Positions 1-8,594 of a DNA stretch of 30,741 nucleotides are shown piece by piece. Below the pieces are notes generated by a model. The model had not been told where the DNA came from. It made no database searches and worked only from the letters and a program-made list of their open reading frames with translations. Source of the stretch: Cytophagaceae bacterium UBA7467. GTDB lineage: Bacteria; Bacteroidota; Bacteroidia; Cytophagales; Spirosomataceae. Numbering within the stretch: the stretch's first letter is position 1; each line of letters begins with the position of its first letter. A program made the position numbers and the translations under genes. The stretch is from positions 1-30,741 of the forward strand of contig DLPD01000012.1 in the NCBI GenBank assembly GCA_002479785.1. The letters are read 5' to 3'.

Positions 1-1
1 C

Positions 2-496
2 AACCAAAAAAACATTAAATATTTATTAAAAATTTGGAAATCTATTTCTGTTTTATTTCCCGATTGGAAATTATTTCTTTTGGGTGATGGACCTGATAAA
101 GAAATACTTTTTAATTATTCAGTTAAAACAAATTTATCAAATATTGTCTTTTTAGGTAATACATCGCCAATAGATTATTATAAATCTGCAAGTTTTCTAT
201 TACTTACTAGTCGTTTCGAAGGATGGCCAATGGTTATTCCTGAATCAATGAGTTTTGGATGTATACCATGTGTTTTAAATTCTTTTACAAGTTCTTACGA
301 TATGATATTAAATGGTAAAAATGGATTTTTATTAGATCAGTTTAATTTTAAGAAAAATATTGAGTTGTTAATATATCTTTTAAATAATTATTCAAATTTA
401 AAAGAGCTTAGAAACAACTGCATTCAATATTCAAAACATTTTCAAATAGAAAGATTAGGTATAAAATGGCAGGAACTGCTAGAATTTAAAAAATGA
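2..496 (+). CDS. Glycosyltransferase family 4, C-terminal part (5' end outside window)
   Basis: The frame is open from base 2, so the gene begins upstream of the window and only about 164 C-terminal residues are present. This is the nucleotide-sugar-binding Rossmann half of a GT-B retaining glycosyltransferase. It shows the LLGDGPDKE strand-loop, and EGWPMVIPE fits the E-x7-E donor-binding motif of family GT4. The GT4 family transfers a sugar from a nucleotide donor to a growing lipid-linked glycan at the cytoplasmic face of the inner membrane; the sugars here cannot be told. The stop overlaps the next start by 4 nt (ATGA), so the two are translationally coupled. Family call is firm; exact substrate unknown. 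Confidence 0.88.
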   Translation, partial: NQKNIKYLLKIWKSISVLFPDWKLFLLGDGPDKEILFNYSVKTNLSNIVFLGNTSPIDYYKSASFLLLTSRFEGWPMVIPESMSFGCIPCVLNSFTSSYDMILNGKNGFLLDQFNFKKNIELLIYLLNNYSNLKELRNNCIQYSKHFQIERLGIKWQELLEFKK

Positions 497-1578
497 AATT
501 AAAAGTTTTAATTTTACAAGATACATTATCTAATTATAACGAGCCTGTTTATAGTATTCTATCAAAAATTTATGATTTAACATTAGCTTATGCTAATAAT
601 TTAGAATTTCAAAAATCTTCAAGCTACAATATTGTTAAATTAGAGCGCATAAATATTTTAGGTATTTTCATAATAAGGAATTCTTTTTTTAGCTTTTGTA
701 AAAAATTTGATGTTATAATATTTTCTGCAGATTTACATTATTTTTCTTTTTGTTTATTGCCGTTTTTGCCTAACAAATCTTTCAAAGTAATTTCATGGAC
801 TTTGGGAATAAGAGCTTCTTATAAATTAAGATATGATTTATTCCGAAAAAAAAACCTTCTGGATTATTTTTATGGACTTGTACTAAAAAAGTGCGATGCT
901 CTTATTTTTTATATGAGTCAACCTATTGATTTTTGGGGTAATTTTTTAAATCCTGAAAAAATCTTTATAGCGCACAATACTATTAAAGTTAATACACAGT
1001 TAGTTTCAAAAAATGTAAAAAAAGATACATTACTTTTTGTCGGCACTTTATATAAAGAAAAGAAAATATATGAATTATTAAATACATTTTTGACTGTAAA
1101 AAATAATAACTCTACAAATACAATATTAAAGTTAGAGATAATTGGTGATGGTGTAGAGTTTAATAATATCATTGAATTTATTAACAAAAACAACCTGGAA
1201 AATTATGTATTGTTGAGAGGCAAAATATCAAATGAAACAGAATTAGCAGAAGCTTTTAATCGATCAATATTATGCATCTCTCCTGATCAAGCTGGATTAT
1301 CTGTTTTGATGTCAATGGGTTATGGTGTACCATTTGTTACAAGAATAAATGCTATAACTGGGGGGGAAAGATTAAATATTTTAAATGGTGAAAATGGAAT
1401 ACTCTATAAAAATGAAATAAATCTAATTGAAATACTTAATGATGCATATTTGGCACCAGAAAAATATTTACATATGGGAATTAATGCACAGGATTATTAT
1501 ATAAATAATGCTACAATCGAAATTATGGCTCTTGGATTTGAACAAGCAATTGAGTATGTCACAAAAAATAAACTTTAA
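493..1578 (+). CDS. Glycosyltransferase family 4-like protein
   Basis: 361 residues, a normal length for a GT-B glycosyltransferase. The C-terminal half carries LLFVGTLYKEKK (first donor-domain strand), EIIGDGVE and SPDQAGLSVLMSMGYGVPFV, which aligns with the donor-binding segment of GT4 enzymes. The usual two glutamates of the E-x7-E motif are absent there (aspartate and serine occupy the region), as in some glycan-cluster GT4 relatives, so catalysis may differ. Very AT-rich, as are its neighbours. It overlaps the preceding glycosyltransferase by 4 nt and is followed after 6 nt by the ketoisomerase gene, so it is part of one operon. It probably adds one sugar of the repeat unit. Confidence 0.85.
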   Translation: MKLKVLILQDTLSNYNEPVYSILSKIYDLTLAYANNLEFQKSSSYNIVKLERINILGIFIIRNSFFSFCKKFDVIIFSADLHYFSFCLLPFLPNKSFKVISWTLGIRASYKLRYDLFRKKNLLDYFYGLVLKKCDALIFYMSQPIDFWGNFLNPEKIFIAHNTIKVNTQLVSKNVKKDTLLFVGTLYKEKKIYELLNTFLTVKNNNSTNTILKLEIIGDGVEFNNIIEFINKNNLENYVLLRGKISNETELAEAFNRSILCISPDQAGLSVLMSMGYGVPFVTRINAITGGERLNILNGENGILYKNEINLIEILNDAYLAPEKYLHMGINAQDYYINNATIEIMALGFEQAIEYVTKNKL

Positions 1579-1584
1579 TATAAT

Positions 1585-1953
1585 ATGGCACATTTAATCA
1601 ATTTATCAACTTTTACAGATTCTAGAGGTAATCTAACTGTAATTGAAAAAGTCTTACCATTTGATATAAAAAGAGTTTTTTATATATATGGAGTGAATGA
1701 TTCTTTAAGAGGAAATCATCGGCACAAAAAAACAATACAAGCTGCAATTGCAATTAAAGGCTCATGCGATATTTTTATTCAGGATAAAGGCTCTGATTTA
1801 GTATTTAATTTGAGTGACCCTTCAAAATGTTTGATTTTAAATCCTCAGGATTTTCATTGGATGAATAACTTTACAAATGACTGTATTTTAATGGTATTCG
1901 CGTCTGAATATTTTGATAAAAATGACTATATATATGAAAGATACATTTATTGA
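1585..1953 (+). CDS. Sugar 3,4-ketoisomerase, FdtA/QdtA/WxcM-like cupin
   Basis: 122 residues, a single cupin domain of the FdtA/QdtA type. These enzymes convert dTDP-4-keto-6-deoxyglucose to the 3-keto isomer, the branch step to dTDP-Fuc3N or dTDP-Qui3N. Seen: the family signature RGNHRHK at residues 42-48, whose histidines lie in the active site, a hydrophobic beta-rich body, and an FHW pocket motif near residue 91. The next gene is a DegT-type aminotransferase, the expected partner for the 3-amino step. Whether the product has galacto (FdtA) or gluco (QdtA) stereochemistry cannot be decided from this reading. Its 3' end overlaps the aminotransferase start. Confidence 0.85.
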   Translation: MAHLINLSTFTDSRGNLTVIEKVLPFDIKRVFYIYGVNDSLRGNHRHKKTIQAAIAIKGSCDIFIQDKGSDLVFNLSDPSKCLILNPQDFHWMNNFTNDCILMVFASEYFDKNDYIYERYIY

Positions 1954-3037
1954 TTATGAAAATTTAGCGAAATTAAACGCTCCATTTTTTGAACAATATC
2001 AAGAATGTTTCAAAAAGGTACTTCATTCTGGATGGTATGTTTTGGGATCAAACGTTGTTGAATTTGAACAAAATTTTTCTGCCTATAATAATTCTAAATA
2101 TTGTGTGGGAGTTGCTTCTGGCTTAGATGCACTTATCTTATCAATAAATTGTTTAGATTTTGAGCCAGGATCTGAAATTATAGTACCATCAAATACATAT
2201 ATCGCGACAATATTGGCTATAGTTAGGAATGGTATGAAACCAATTTTAGTTGAACCAAATATAAATACTTATAATATTGATACTGACAAGATAGTTGAGA
2301 AAATTACAAATAAGACGAGAGCAATAGTTGTTGTTCATTTATATGGAAAATCTTGTGATATGGATGGTGTTTTAAATATTGCAAACAATTATAATTTAAA
2401 AATTATTGAAGATTGTGCCCAAGCTCAAGGAGCAATGTTTAGAAACAAAAAAACTGGTACTTTAGGAGATTTAGGTGCACATAGCTTTTATCCTACTAAA
2501 AATTTAGGTGCGCTTGGAGATGCGGGTGCCATAACTACAAATGACGAAGGTCTCTATTTAAAATTAAAAGCGCTTAGGAATTATGGTTCTTTTGAAAAAT
2601 ATATAAATAAATATGTTGGTTTCAATTCCAGATTAGATGAAATCCAAGCTGGATTTTTAAATGTCAAATTAAAGGCATTAGATATTATTAATAATCATAA
2701 AAGAAAGCTTGCGGACTTATATCATAAGGGGATAAATAAAAATTTTATTAAACCTATAGTCAATGAAAACTATTTTGACGTTTATCACATATATAATATA
2801 AGGCACAATGAAAGAGATAAGCTAAAAAAATATTTGTTTGAAAATGGTATTGGAACAGAGATTCATTATCCTATTCCGCCCCAAAATCAAGCTGCTATGG
2901 TTAATGTTTTATCAGGCAATTACCCGATCGCAGAAGAAATTCATAGAACTACATTGAGTTTGCCAATTTCTTTTTTTCATACTGAGGATGATATTTTATA
3001 TGTTATTGAATGTTTAAATGCTTTTGATGCGTTATAA
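1934..3037 (+). CDS. DegT/DnrJ/EryC1/StrS-family PLP-dependent sugar aminotransferase (FdtB/QdtB-like)
   Basis: About 367 residues, full length for the DegT/StrS family. It has the N-terminal substrate loop (SGWYVLG), the cofactor-binding GVASGLDAL, EDCAQAQGA with the PLP-ring aspartate, and the Schiff-base lysine in HSFYPTKNLGALGDAGA (Lys189 from the chosen start). NSRLDEIQA is the family's late motif. I chose ATG 1934 rather than 1913 because homologues begin just before the IDYENLAKLNAPF segment; this leaves a 20-nt overlap with the ketoisomerase. Together the two genes would make a dTDP-3-amino-3,6-dideoxyhexose by transamination of the 3-keto sugar. The acetyltransferase (FdtC/QdtC) that often follows is not in the window. 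Confidence 0.9.
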   Translation: MKDTFIDYENLAKLNAPFFEQYQECFKKVLHSGWYVLGSNVVEFEQNFSAYNNSKYCVGVASGLDALILSINCLDFEPGSEIIVPSNTYIATILAIVRNGMKPILVEPNINTYNIDTDKIVEKITNKTRAIVVVHLYGKSCDMDGVLNIANNYNLKIIEDCAQAQGAMFRNKKTGTLGDLGAHSFYPTKNLGALGDAGAITTNDEGLYLKLKALRNYGSFEKYINKYVGFNSRLDEIQAGFLNVKLKALDIINNHKRKLADLYHKGINKNFIKPIVNENYFDVYHIYNIRHNERDKLKKYLFENGIGTEIHYPIPPQNQAAMVNVLSGNYPIAEEIHRTTLSLPISFFHTEDDILYVIECLNAFDAL

Positions 3038-4022
3038 TTTTTGTACTTTATTTGATTCAAATTATTTTTCTAGAGGATTATCACTTTATAATTCTTTAAA
3101 TAATTTAAATATTGATTTTCATCTGTATGTTTTTGCATTTGATGATGACTGTTATTCCAAACTAAGAAATAAAAATCTAATTAATCTAACTGTAATTTCA
3201 CTTTCTGAATTTGAAGATGTAGAATTATTAAATATTAAAAACACAAGAACAAAAGCCGAATATTGTTGGACATCAACTCCAAGTACGATTTTATATTGTT
3301 TAAAGAAATTTAATCTAGAAAGTTGTACTTATTTAGATGCTGATTTATTTTTTTATAATACACCTGCCGCAATTTATGAAGAAATTGGCCCAGCGTCAAT
3401 TGCATTATCGCCTCATAATTATACTCCTATTTACGATCAAATAAAAACAAGCGGAATTTATTGTGTTCAGTTTGTTTATTTTAAAAATGATACAGAAGGT
3501 ATTTTAGCTCTAAACTGGTGGAGAGATAGATGTATTGAATGGTGTTTTGCAAGATTAGAAAGTGGAAAATTTGGAGATCAGAAATATCTTGATGATTGGC
3601 CTATGCGATTTAATAATGTTCATATAATAAAAAATTTAGGTGCAGGAGTAGCTCCATGGAATATACAAAAATATTCATTTATTAATAATTCTCAATTCAT
3701 TGAAAATGGTGATAATAATCCAAAAGTTAATGATTTAATATTTTACCATTTCCATTATTTGAAATTTCAAAAAATTGATAATTTCATAATGGTAAGTCCA
3801 TCTAAATTTAAATTAAATCAATTTGTAGAGCAGCAATTGTATATGCCATATATCTATAATCTAATTACTAATGAACAAGATATGACAATACACACTAGTC
3901 ATAAGATTGTGTTTAATAAGAATACAATTTTTCGTAATATTATAAATTGGCTTAGATTAAAGTTTAAGAAATTGAGTCTATTTAGACTTATTAATAGATT
4001 AATTTATAAATCTTCAAGATAA
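3027..4022 (+). CDS. Glycosyltransferase-like protein with DxD motif (GT-A/GT8-like fold)
   Basis: 331 residues from ATG 3027, chosen because MRYNFCTLFDSNYFSRGLSLY is the natural N-terminus of this group (3018 is an alternative). It has the first GT-A strand (YNFCTLFD), a charged middle, and TYLDADLFF, a DxD-type metal- and nucleotide-sugar-binding motif near residue 105. I see no membrane helix; the C-terminus is basic (RLKFKKLSLFRLINRLIYKSSR region), perhaps for membrane contact. It overlaps the aminotransferase gene by a few codons and abuts the next glycosyltransferase with no gap. Likely role: adding a sugar to the glycan repeat unit. The fold call is good, the substrate unknown. Confidence 0.72.
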   Translation: MRYNFCTLFDSNYFSRGLSLYNSLNNLNIDFHLYVFAFDDDCYSKLRNKNLINLTVISLSEFEDVELLNIKNTRTKAEYCWTSTPSTILYCLKKFNLESCTYLDADLFFYNTPAAIYEEIGPASIALSPHNYTPIYDQIKTSGIYCVQFVYFKNDTEGILALNWWRDRCIEWCFARLESGKFGDQKYLDDWPMRFNNVHIIKNLGAGVAPWNIQKYSFINNSQFIENGDNNPKVNDLIFYHFHYLKFQKIDNFIMVSPSKFKLNQFVEQQLYMPYIYNLITNEQDMTIHTSHKIVFNKNTIFRNIINWLRLKFKKLSLFRLINRLIYKSSR

Positions 4023-4760
4023 ATGTTGTTTTCGATAATAACAGTTTGCTTTAATTCTGAAAAAACAATAAGAAGTACAATTGAATCTGTAATTAATCAA
4101 AATTACACCGAAATCGAGTATATAATTGTAGATGGTGGATCAACTGATAACACTTTAAATATTATTAAAGAATATCAAACTAGTATTCATAAACTAATAT
4201 CAGAAAAAGATGAGGGGATGTACGATGCAATAAATAAAGGTATCAAAATTTCTAAAGGGGAATTCGTAGGTATTTTAAATTCAGATGATGAGTTTTATTC
4301 TAATGACACAATTAGCAAAATCACGAATTTTTTAAATACAAATCCACAACTTGATGCAATATATGGCGACATAATTTTCGAAAATAAAGGCAAAACTATC
4401 AGACATTATAGTGCTAATAATTGGAATAAAAATAAGTTTGAATGGGGATTCATGCCACCACATCCATCTTTCTATTGCAAGAGAGAGCTTTTTTTCAAAT
4501 TAGGTTTTTATAGACTTGATTTTGAAATTGCATCTGATTATGAATTGCTAATTAGATATTTAAGAATTTCTAAAATCAATTATTCCTATTTTCCTAATAT
4601 AATTGTTAAAATGAAATTAGGGGGTAAGAGTACAAAAAATATATTAGCTAACATAAAGCTTAATATTGAAATTAAGAAAGCCTGTAAATTAAATGGTTTG
4701 AATACTAATTACTTCAAACTCTTCAGTAAATATTTTACAAAAATATTTGAATTTATATAA
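4023..4760 (+). CDS. Glycosyltransferase family 2
   Basis: 245 residues, the usual size of a single-domain GT2 enzyme. Seen in order: first strand FSIITVCFNSEKTI, the uridine-binding YIIVDGGSTDNT (37-44), the conserved EKDEGMYDAINKGI, then GILNSDDEF with the metal-binding aspartates at 88-89, and a MPPHPSFY acceptor loop. It resembles the WcaA/PglI-like GT2 group found in O-antigen and capsule clusters. It starts on the base after the previous stop and ends on the base before the next start, indicating tight translational coupling. The sugar transferred is unknown. Confidence 0.9.
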   Translation: MLFSIITVCFNSEKTIRSTIESVINQNYTEIEYIIVDGGSTDNTLNIIKEYQTSIHKLISEKDEGMYDAINKGIKISKGEFVGILNSDDEFYSNDTISKITNFLNTNPQLDAIYGDIIFENKGKTIRHYSANNWNKNKFEWGFMPPHPSFYCKRELFFKLGFYRLDFEIASDYELLIRYLRISKINYSYFPNIIVKMKLGGKSTKNILANIKLNIEIKKACKLNGLNTNYFKLFSKYFTKIFEFI

Positions 4761-5657
4761 GTGGCAAAATTAAAAATTTGTGTTTCTGGTTCTACGGGTT
4801 TTGTAGGAAAAAATCTGATTGATAATTTTAACGATAAATATAATATTATAAGCCAACATCGAAATGCTGACATAAATATGGATGTTAATTGTTACATACA
4901 TTTGGCAGGCAAGGCACATGATCTTAAACAAGTATCCTCTATTGAAGATTATTATGAAGTAAATACAGAATTAACTAAGAAAACTTATGATGCTTTTATT
5001 TCCTCTAAGGCACAAGTATTTATAACTCTTAGTTCGGTAAAAGCTGTTGCAGATCATGTAGATGACAAGTTAACTGAAGATTTTTTTCCTAATCCACATA
5101 CTCATTATGGCAAGAGCAAGTTATTAGCCGAAAAATATATTCTTTCACAAGAAATTCCTCATGGAAAGAGAGTATATATTTTACGTCCATGTATGATTCA
5201 TGGACCTGGTAACAAGGGAAATCTTAATCTACTATTTAAATTTGTTTCAAAGGGTATTCCTTGGCCTTTAGGAAAATATTTGAATATGCGTTCATACCTT
5301 TCAATAGACAACCTTTGTTTTATAATAAATGAATTAATAGAAAGAGAAGATATACCAACAGGTGTTTACAATGTTGCTGACGATATACCGCTATCTACAA
5401 ATGAAGTAATTTTTCAAATTGCAGATTCAAAAGGGCTTAAAGTGAAAATATATCATATTAATAAGTCACTTATTTCAATTATGGCACTAATTGGGGATTA
5501 TCTGAAATTACCTTTTAATTCTGAGCGTTTGCAAAAGTTAACAGATAGTTATGTGGTTTGCAATAACAAAATTAAAAATGCAATAGGTAAACCATTGCCT
5601 GTTTCTTCCAAAGAAGGGCTTTTAAAAACATTTCAATCTTTTTCATCAAATGTTTAA
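4761..5657 (+). CDS. NAD-dependent sugar epimerase/dehydratase (extended SDR)
   Basis: 298 residues starting at GTG immediately after the previous stop. It is an extended short-chain dehydrogenase/reductase: the Rossmann GSTGFVG (10-16), catalytic-serine region LSSVKAVAD (90-97) and Y116-x3-K120 in HYGKSK. RPCMIHGPGNKGN and GVYNVADD are typical sugar-epimerase segments. Its position directly before a small phosphoglycosyl transferase recalls clusters where a WbpV/QuiC-type 4-reductase or a 4-epimerase makes the first sugar, such as QuiNAc or FucNAc, that the transferase loads on undecaprenyl phosphate. That assignment is inference from context. It overlaps the next gene by 8 nt. Confidence 0.85.
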   Translation: MAKLKICVSGSTGFVGKNLIDNFNDKYNIISQHRNADINMDVNCYIHLAGKAHDLKQVSSIEDYYEVNTELTKKTYDAFISSKAQVFITLSSVKAVADHVDDKLTEDFFPNPHTHYGKSKLLAEKYILSQEIPHGKRVYILRPCMIHGPGNKGNLNLLFKFVSKGIPWPLGKYLNMRSYLSIDNLCFIINELIEREDIPTGVYNVADDIPLSTNEVIFQIADSKGLKVKIYHINKSLISIMALIGDYLKLPFNSERLQKLTDSYVVCNNKIKNAIGKPLPVSSKEGLLKTFQSFSSNV

Positions 5658-6201
5658 TCGATTGTTTGCATTAGTTGTTTTCATTATTTTTTGCCCAATC
5701 TTTATTCTTATATCAATAGCAATATTATTGGAAGATGGATCACCCATATTTTTCAAACAAAAAAGGATAGGTGTAAATTATACTTTCTTCTACATCTATA
5801 AGTTTAGAAGCATGAAGAATAATACCCCAAACGTTGCAACACATTTACTAACTAACCCCGAAAAATATTTACTTAAGATAGGTGGAATTTTAAGAAAGTT
5901 GAGTCTAGATGAATTACCTAACTTGATTAATATTATCAGAGGAGAGATGGTATTTGTTGGTCCGAGGCCAGCATTATATAATCAAGACGATTTAATGGCT
6001 TTACGTGTTGCGACTGGGGTTGACAAATTAAAACCTGGAATTACAGGATGGGCGCAAATAAACGGAAGAGATGATATTTCAATAGAAAAGAAGGTTCAGC
6101 TTGAACAGGAGTACATGTATAGACGATCTACTCTTTTTGATATTGAGATTATAATAAAGACCTTCACTAATGTATTATTTAGTAAAGGCGTTAGTCACTA
6201 G
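5650..6201 (+). CDS. Small monotopic phosphoglycosyl transferase (bacterial sugar transferase, PglC-like)
   Basis: 183 residues, the catalytic-core-only form (PglC/WecP-like, not the long WbaP form). One N-terminal membrane segment (residues 4-27) contains the proline that makes the re-entrant helix (FCPIFIL). Then come KFRSM, the catalytic Asp-Glu pair in LSLDELPNL (87-88), VGPRPAL and PGITGWAQINGR. It transfers a sugar phosphate from a UDP-sugar to undecaprenyl phosphate, starting the repeat unit on the inner membrane. It is the last gene of the co-directional cluster and is followed by a terminator. Overlap with the preceding epimerase gene suggests the epimerase product is its substrate. 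Confidence 0.93.
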   Translation: MFNRLFALVVFIIFCPIFILISIAILLEDGSPIFFKQKRIGVNYTFFYIYKFRSMKNNTPNVATHLLTNPEKYLLKIGGILRKLSLDELPNLINIIRGEMVFVGPRPALYNQDDLMALRVATGVDKLKPGITGWAQINGRDDISIEKKVQLEQEYMYRRSTLFDIEIIIKTFTNVLFSKGVSH

Positions 6202-6264
6202 GAGGAAGAGCAGAAGATTTTTAAGATACTATGAATCAAAGAAACAATAATTTGGGGTCATTGT

Positions 6265-6295
6265 AAAAGCTTGCATTGCGCGAGCTTTTTTTGTT
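6265..6295 (+). terminator. Rho-independent terminator of the glycan cluster
   Basis: A 10-bp stem (6265-6274 with 6280-6289, one G-T pair) around a 5-nt loop, followed by a T run at 6290-6294. It lies 63 nt after the phosphoglycosyl transferase stop and separates the glycan operon from the reverse-transcriptase cassette. The rest of 6202-6403 contains no convincing gene. Confidence 0.85.
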
Positions 6296-6402
6296 TTATG
6301 GAGATACTTTCTTACATGTGGAATTTATACGCAAGTTTGAAATAAAAGTATCAACAAGTAATAAATACTTTTGATGATTTGTGAGAGAAAAATTAATTAT
6401 GC

Positions 6403-6457
6403 AAAACAAACCTTCGGTTATCTGCCTGATAATGGGTCTATATACTAAGGTTTGTTT
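6403..6457 (+). repeat. Nested inverted repeat upstream of the reverse transcriptase
   Basis: Perfect 11-bp arms AAACAAACCTT (6404-6414) and AAGGTTTGTTT (6447-6457) enclose a 32-nt loop. Inside the loop is a second small stem TTATC (6418-6422) with GATAA (6428-6432). The structure ends 49 nt before the RT start codon. It could be a transcribed non-coding RNA serving the RT, a 5' leader structure, a cassette boundary or a regulator site. No open frame of good quality covers it. The symmetry is directly seen; the role is inferred. Confidence 0.6.
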
Positions 6458-6505
6458 CGTATTTACACAAGTTGGCTCCAAACTTAACGAACGATAACAA
6501 TTATA

Positions 6506-8572
6506 ATGACTAACGACTTAAAAACTGCTTTTGAAAAAGACACTTTGAGACTCTGTTGGACTTGGTTAAACACCAACAGTGACAATAATTATAAATCCTA
6601 TTTCAGGGGCTTATATAAAGCATATAGTCTGGCATTAGAAGAAAATATCGACAAACTTCACACAGAGTTAAAGTGCCACAGGTATAAAACCGAACTTACA
6701 AGTAAACTTTATATACCTAAGAAATCTGGAATTTTAAGACCTTTTACATTTTTAAATTTAAATGACCAAATTGTATACTTAGCTTTGATTTTTGTAATTG
6801 CTGAAAAACTACATAAAAAGGCTAAAAAAAACTATCATAAATCTGTATTTGGACACTTATATGCGGGCAAATCAAGCCGTTTTTTCTATAAAAAATGGAC
6901 CGATGGTTATGTGAAATATAATCATGCAATAAATGACTCATATAATAATGGATTTAAATGGACTGCTTCATTTGACTTAACTGCATTCTATGACAGTATT
7001 GACCATAAAGTTTTAACACACTTTCTAATCGAGTTAGGAATCACAAAGGAGTTTTCAAAATATTTAACAGACTGCTTGGAAACTTGGACTGCTTCTTCAC
7101 CAAATAGAATTTATCACGGACACGGTATACCCCAAGGGCCATTACCTTCTGGCCTCCTTTCGGAAGTTATATTGCAGCACTTTGATGAGCATAAAAGCTT
7201 TAAAAAATCAAGTGTAAAATATTTTAGGTACGTAGATGATATTAGATTGTTAGGAAAGGCAGAAGATGATGTTAGAAAAGCACTATTAGAACTTGATTAT
7301 ATAAGTAAAGAAATTGGCTTGTTCCCTCAATCGAGTAAAATTAACATTCATGAAATAGTAGATATTGATGAAGAAATTAAAACTATTAGTTTACCACCTG
7401 AACCAATTGATTTTAAGCTAATATTTGACCAAAAGAAAGTTCAAGGGAGAGTTGTTGAATTAAGCAAAGGATATAAGATTGAGAATGAAACTAGGTTCAA
7501 ATATGTTTTAGCACATGCTGACCCAAGTGAAAAATTAGCAAAGCGATTACTTGCTATCTTGAAAAAAAACCCACATTTGTATCAGTCAATTCTTAAACAT
7601 TTTAGTAAGTACAAGAAATTTTCTAAAACTGTATCTAAGACACTTCTTGAACAAATACAAACTCAAGAACTTTATGAAGAAATCACAGCTTCATATTTAA
7701 TATGCAGTTTAAACAAAGTTCATAAAGACATTAAGCCAGATTTTAAAAAATATTGCGAAATATTGCATAAAAAGAGGAAAGTGATTAACTCGCCAAATCT
7801 TAGGTCTATTGTATTTGTATGGCTATTAAGCGAAAATCACTTTAAGTTCAAAGAGATTGAATCCATTTATAAAAGTAAAGAATGGTGGCTTATACATAAT
7901 TCCTTAGAATATATTGATATCGATTTATTCGGAGAACCTTCTTATGAAGCTATTTTGAATGTTCTGCTAAAATCTGCCTCTTTTGAAGTATCAATCAAAG
8001 CTGCATTCTTGTTAGTAGAAAACAACTTAAAAGTAAGAACGCCATTAAAAGAAATTAATGATGCTGCTCAAATTATACTTCGTAAAGCAAACCTAATTGG
8101 AAAGACTTATCTGAAAAAGAGTTCAATTAATCTAAAACTTGAAGAAATATGTGGGACAAAATTCCCTACAATGAACTGGAATACTTTTCTTAATTCAGAA
8201 TTAAAAAACTGCGAAAGATTATGTTATTTATTAACAAGTTACATTAAAACAGATGCCAATGCATTTATAAACGAGCTAGATGTGTTTAATGATATTATTC
8301 TTTATGCTTTATTTAGGCATGACACAACTATTGGAACATACATTCTTGGCAAAATTGGTAGTTGCTTGACTCCTGGAAATAGATTTGCAACAAAATATCC
8401 TAATCTTTTTAAACTATGTGAGACAGTTCATACACTAAGATTGGAAAGTGATTTATCACACCCAAAAGTAAGTAGCACTGGAAAACCAACGAGAAGAATA
8501 AAGTTTGATGAAATACAAAAATTAAAACTGTTAATTGAAAATGGATATAAAGAACTTATTTCGTCAATTTAG
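6506..8572 (+). CDS. Abi/UG-type (defence-associated-like) reverse transcriptase with long helical C-terminal region
   Basis: 688 residues. The N-terminal ~300 residues form an RT palm and fingers: KSGILRPFTFLNLNDQIVY (motifs 1-2), SFDLTAFYDSID (motif A, Asp157), GIPQGPLPSGLLSE (207-220, motif B), KYFRYVDDIRLL with the catalytic YVDD at 242-245, and the later SSKINI. Residues ~310-688 are a long, mostly alpha-helical region without a recognised enzymatic motif, similar in layout to the helical C-termini of Abi and UG-class RTs. There is no group II maturase (X/HNH) or Cas1 fusion, and the retron-type VTG hallmark is not apparent. It is flanked by structured non-coding DNA and sits alone in an island with toxin-antitoxin genes. 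Phage defence is likely by family; the exact UG/DRT subtype is not determined. Confidence 0.87.
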   Translation: MTNDLKTAFEKDTLRLCWTWLNTNSDNNYKSYFRGLYKAYSLALEENIDKLHTELKCHRYKTELTSKLYIPKKSGILRPFTFLNLNDQIVYLALIFVIAEKLHKKAKKNYHKSVFGHLYAGKSSRFFYKKWTDGYVKYNHAINDSYNNGFKWTASFDLTAFYDSIDHKVLTHFLIELGITKEFSKYLTDCLETWTASSPNRIYHGHGIPQGPLPSGLLSEVILQHFDEHKSFKKSSVKYFRYVDDIRLLGKAEDDVRKALLELDYISKEIGLFPQSSKINIHEIVDIDEEIKTISLPPEPIDFKLIFDQKKVQGRVVELSKGYKIENETRFKYVLAHADPSEKLAKRLLAILKKNPHLYQSILKHFSKYKKFSKTVSKTLLEQIQTQELYEEITASYLICSLNKVHKDIKPDFKKYCEILHKKRKVINSPNLRSIVFVWLLSENHFKFKEIESIYKSKEWWLIHNSLEYIDIDLFGEPSYEAILNVLLKSASFEVSIKAAFLLVENNLKVRTPLKEINDAAQIILRKANLIGKTYLKKSSINLKLEEICGTKFPTMNWNTFLNSELKNCERLCYLLTSYIKTDANAFINELDVFNDIILYALFRHDTTIGTYILGKIGSCLTPGNRFATKYPNLFKLCETVHTLRLESDLSHPKVSSTGKPTRRIKFDEIQKLKLLIENGYKELISSI

Positions 8573-8594
8573 ACACGCTGAAAAATGCAGTAGC

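Noticed and set aside
6296..6481. 61-codon minus-strand open frame upstream of the RT
   Set aside because: It overlaps the nested inverted repeat, has no promoter or protein-like pattern, and is better explained as a by-product of the structured non-coding sequence.
6506..8572. Retron or group II intron RT
   Set aside because: No maturase or endonuclease domain, no intron-like ends, the catalytic motif is YVDD within an Abi/UG-like context, and the retron VTG hallmark was not seen.
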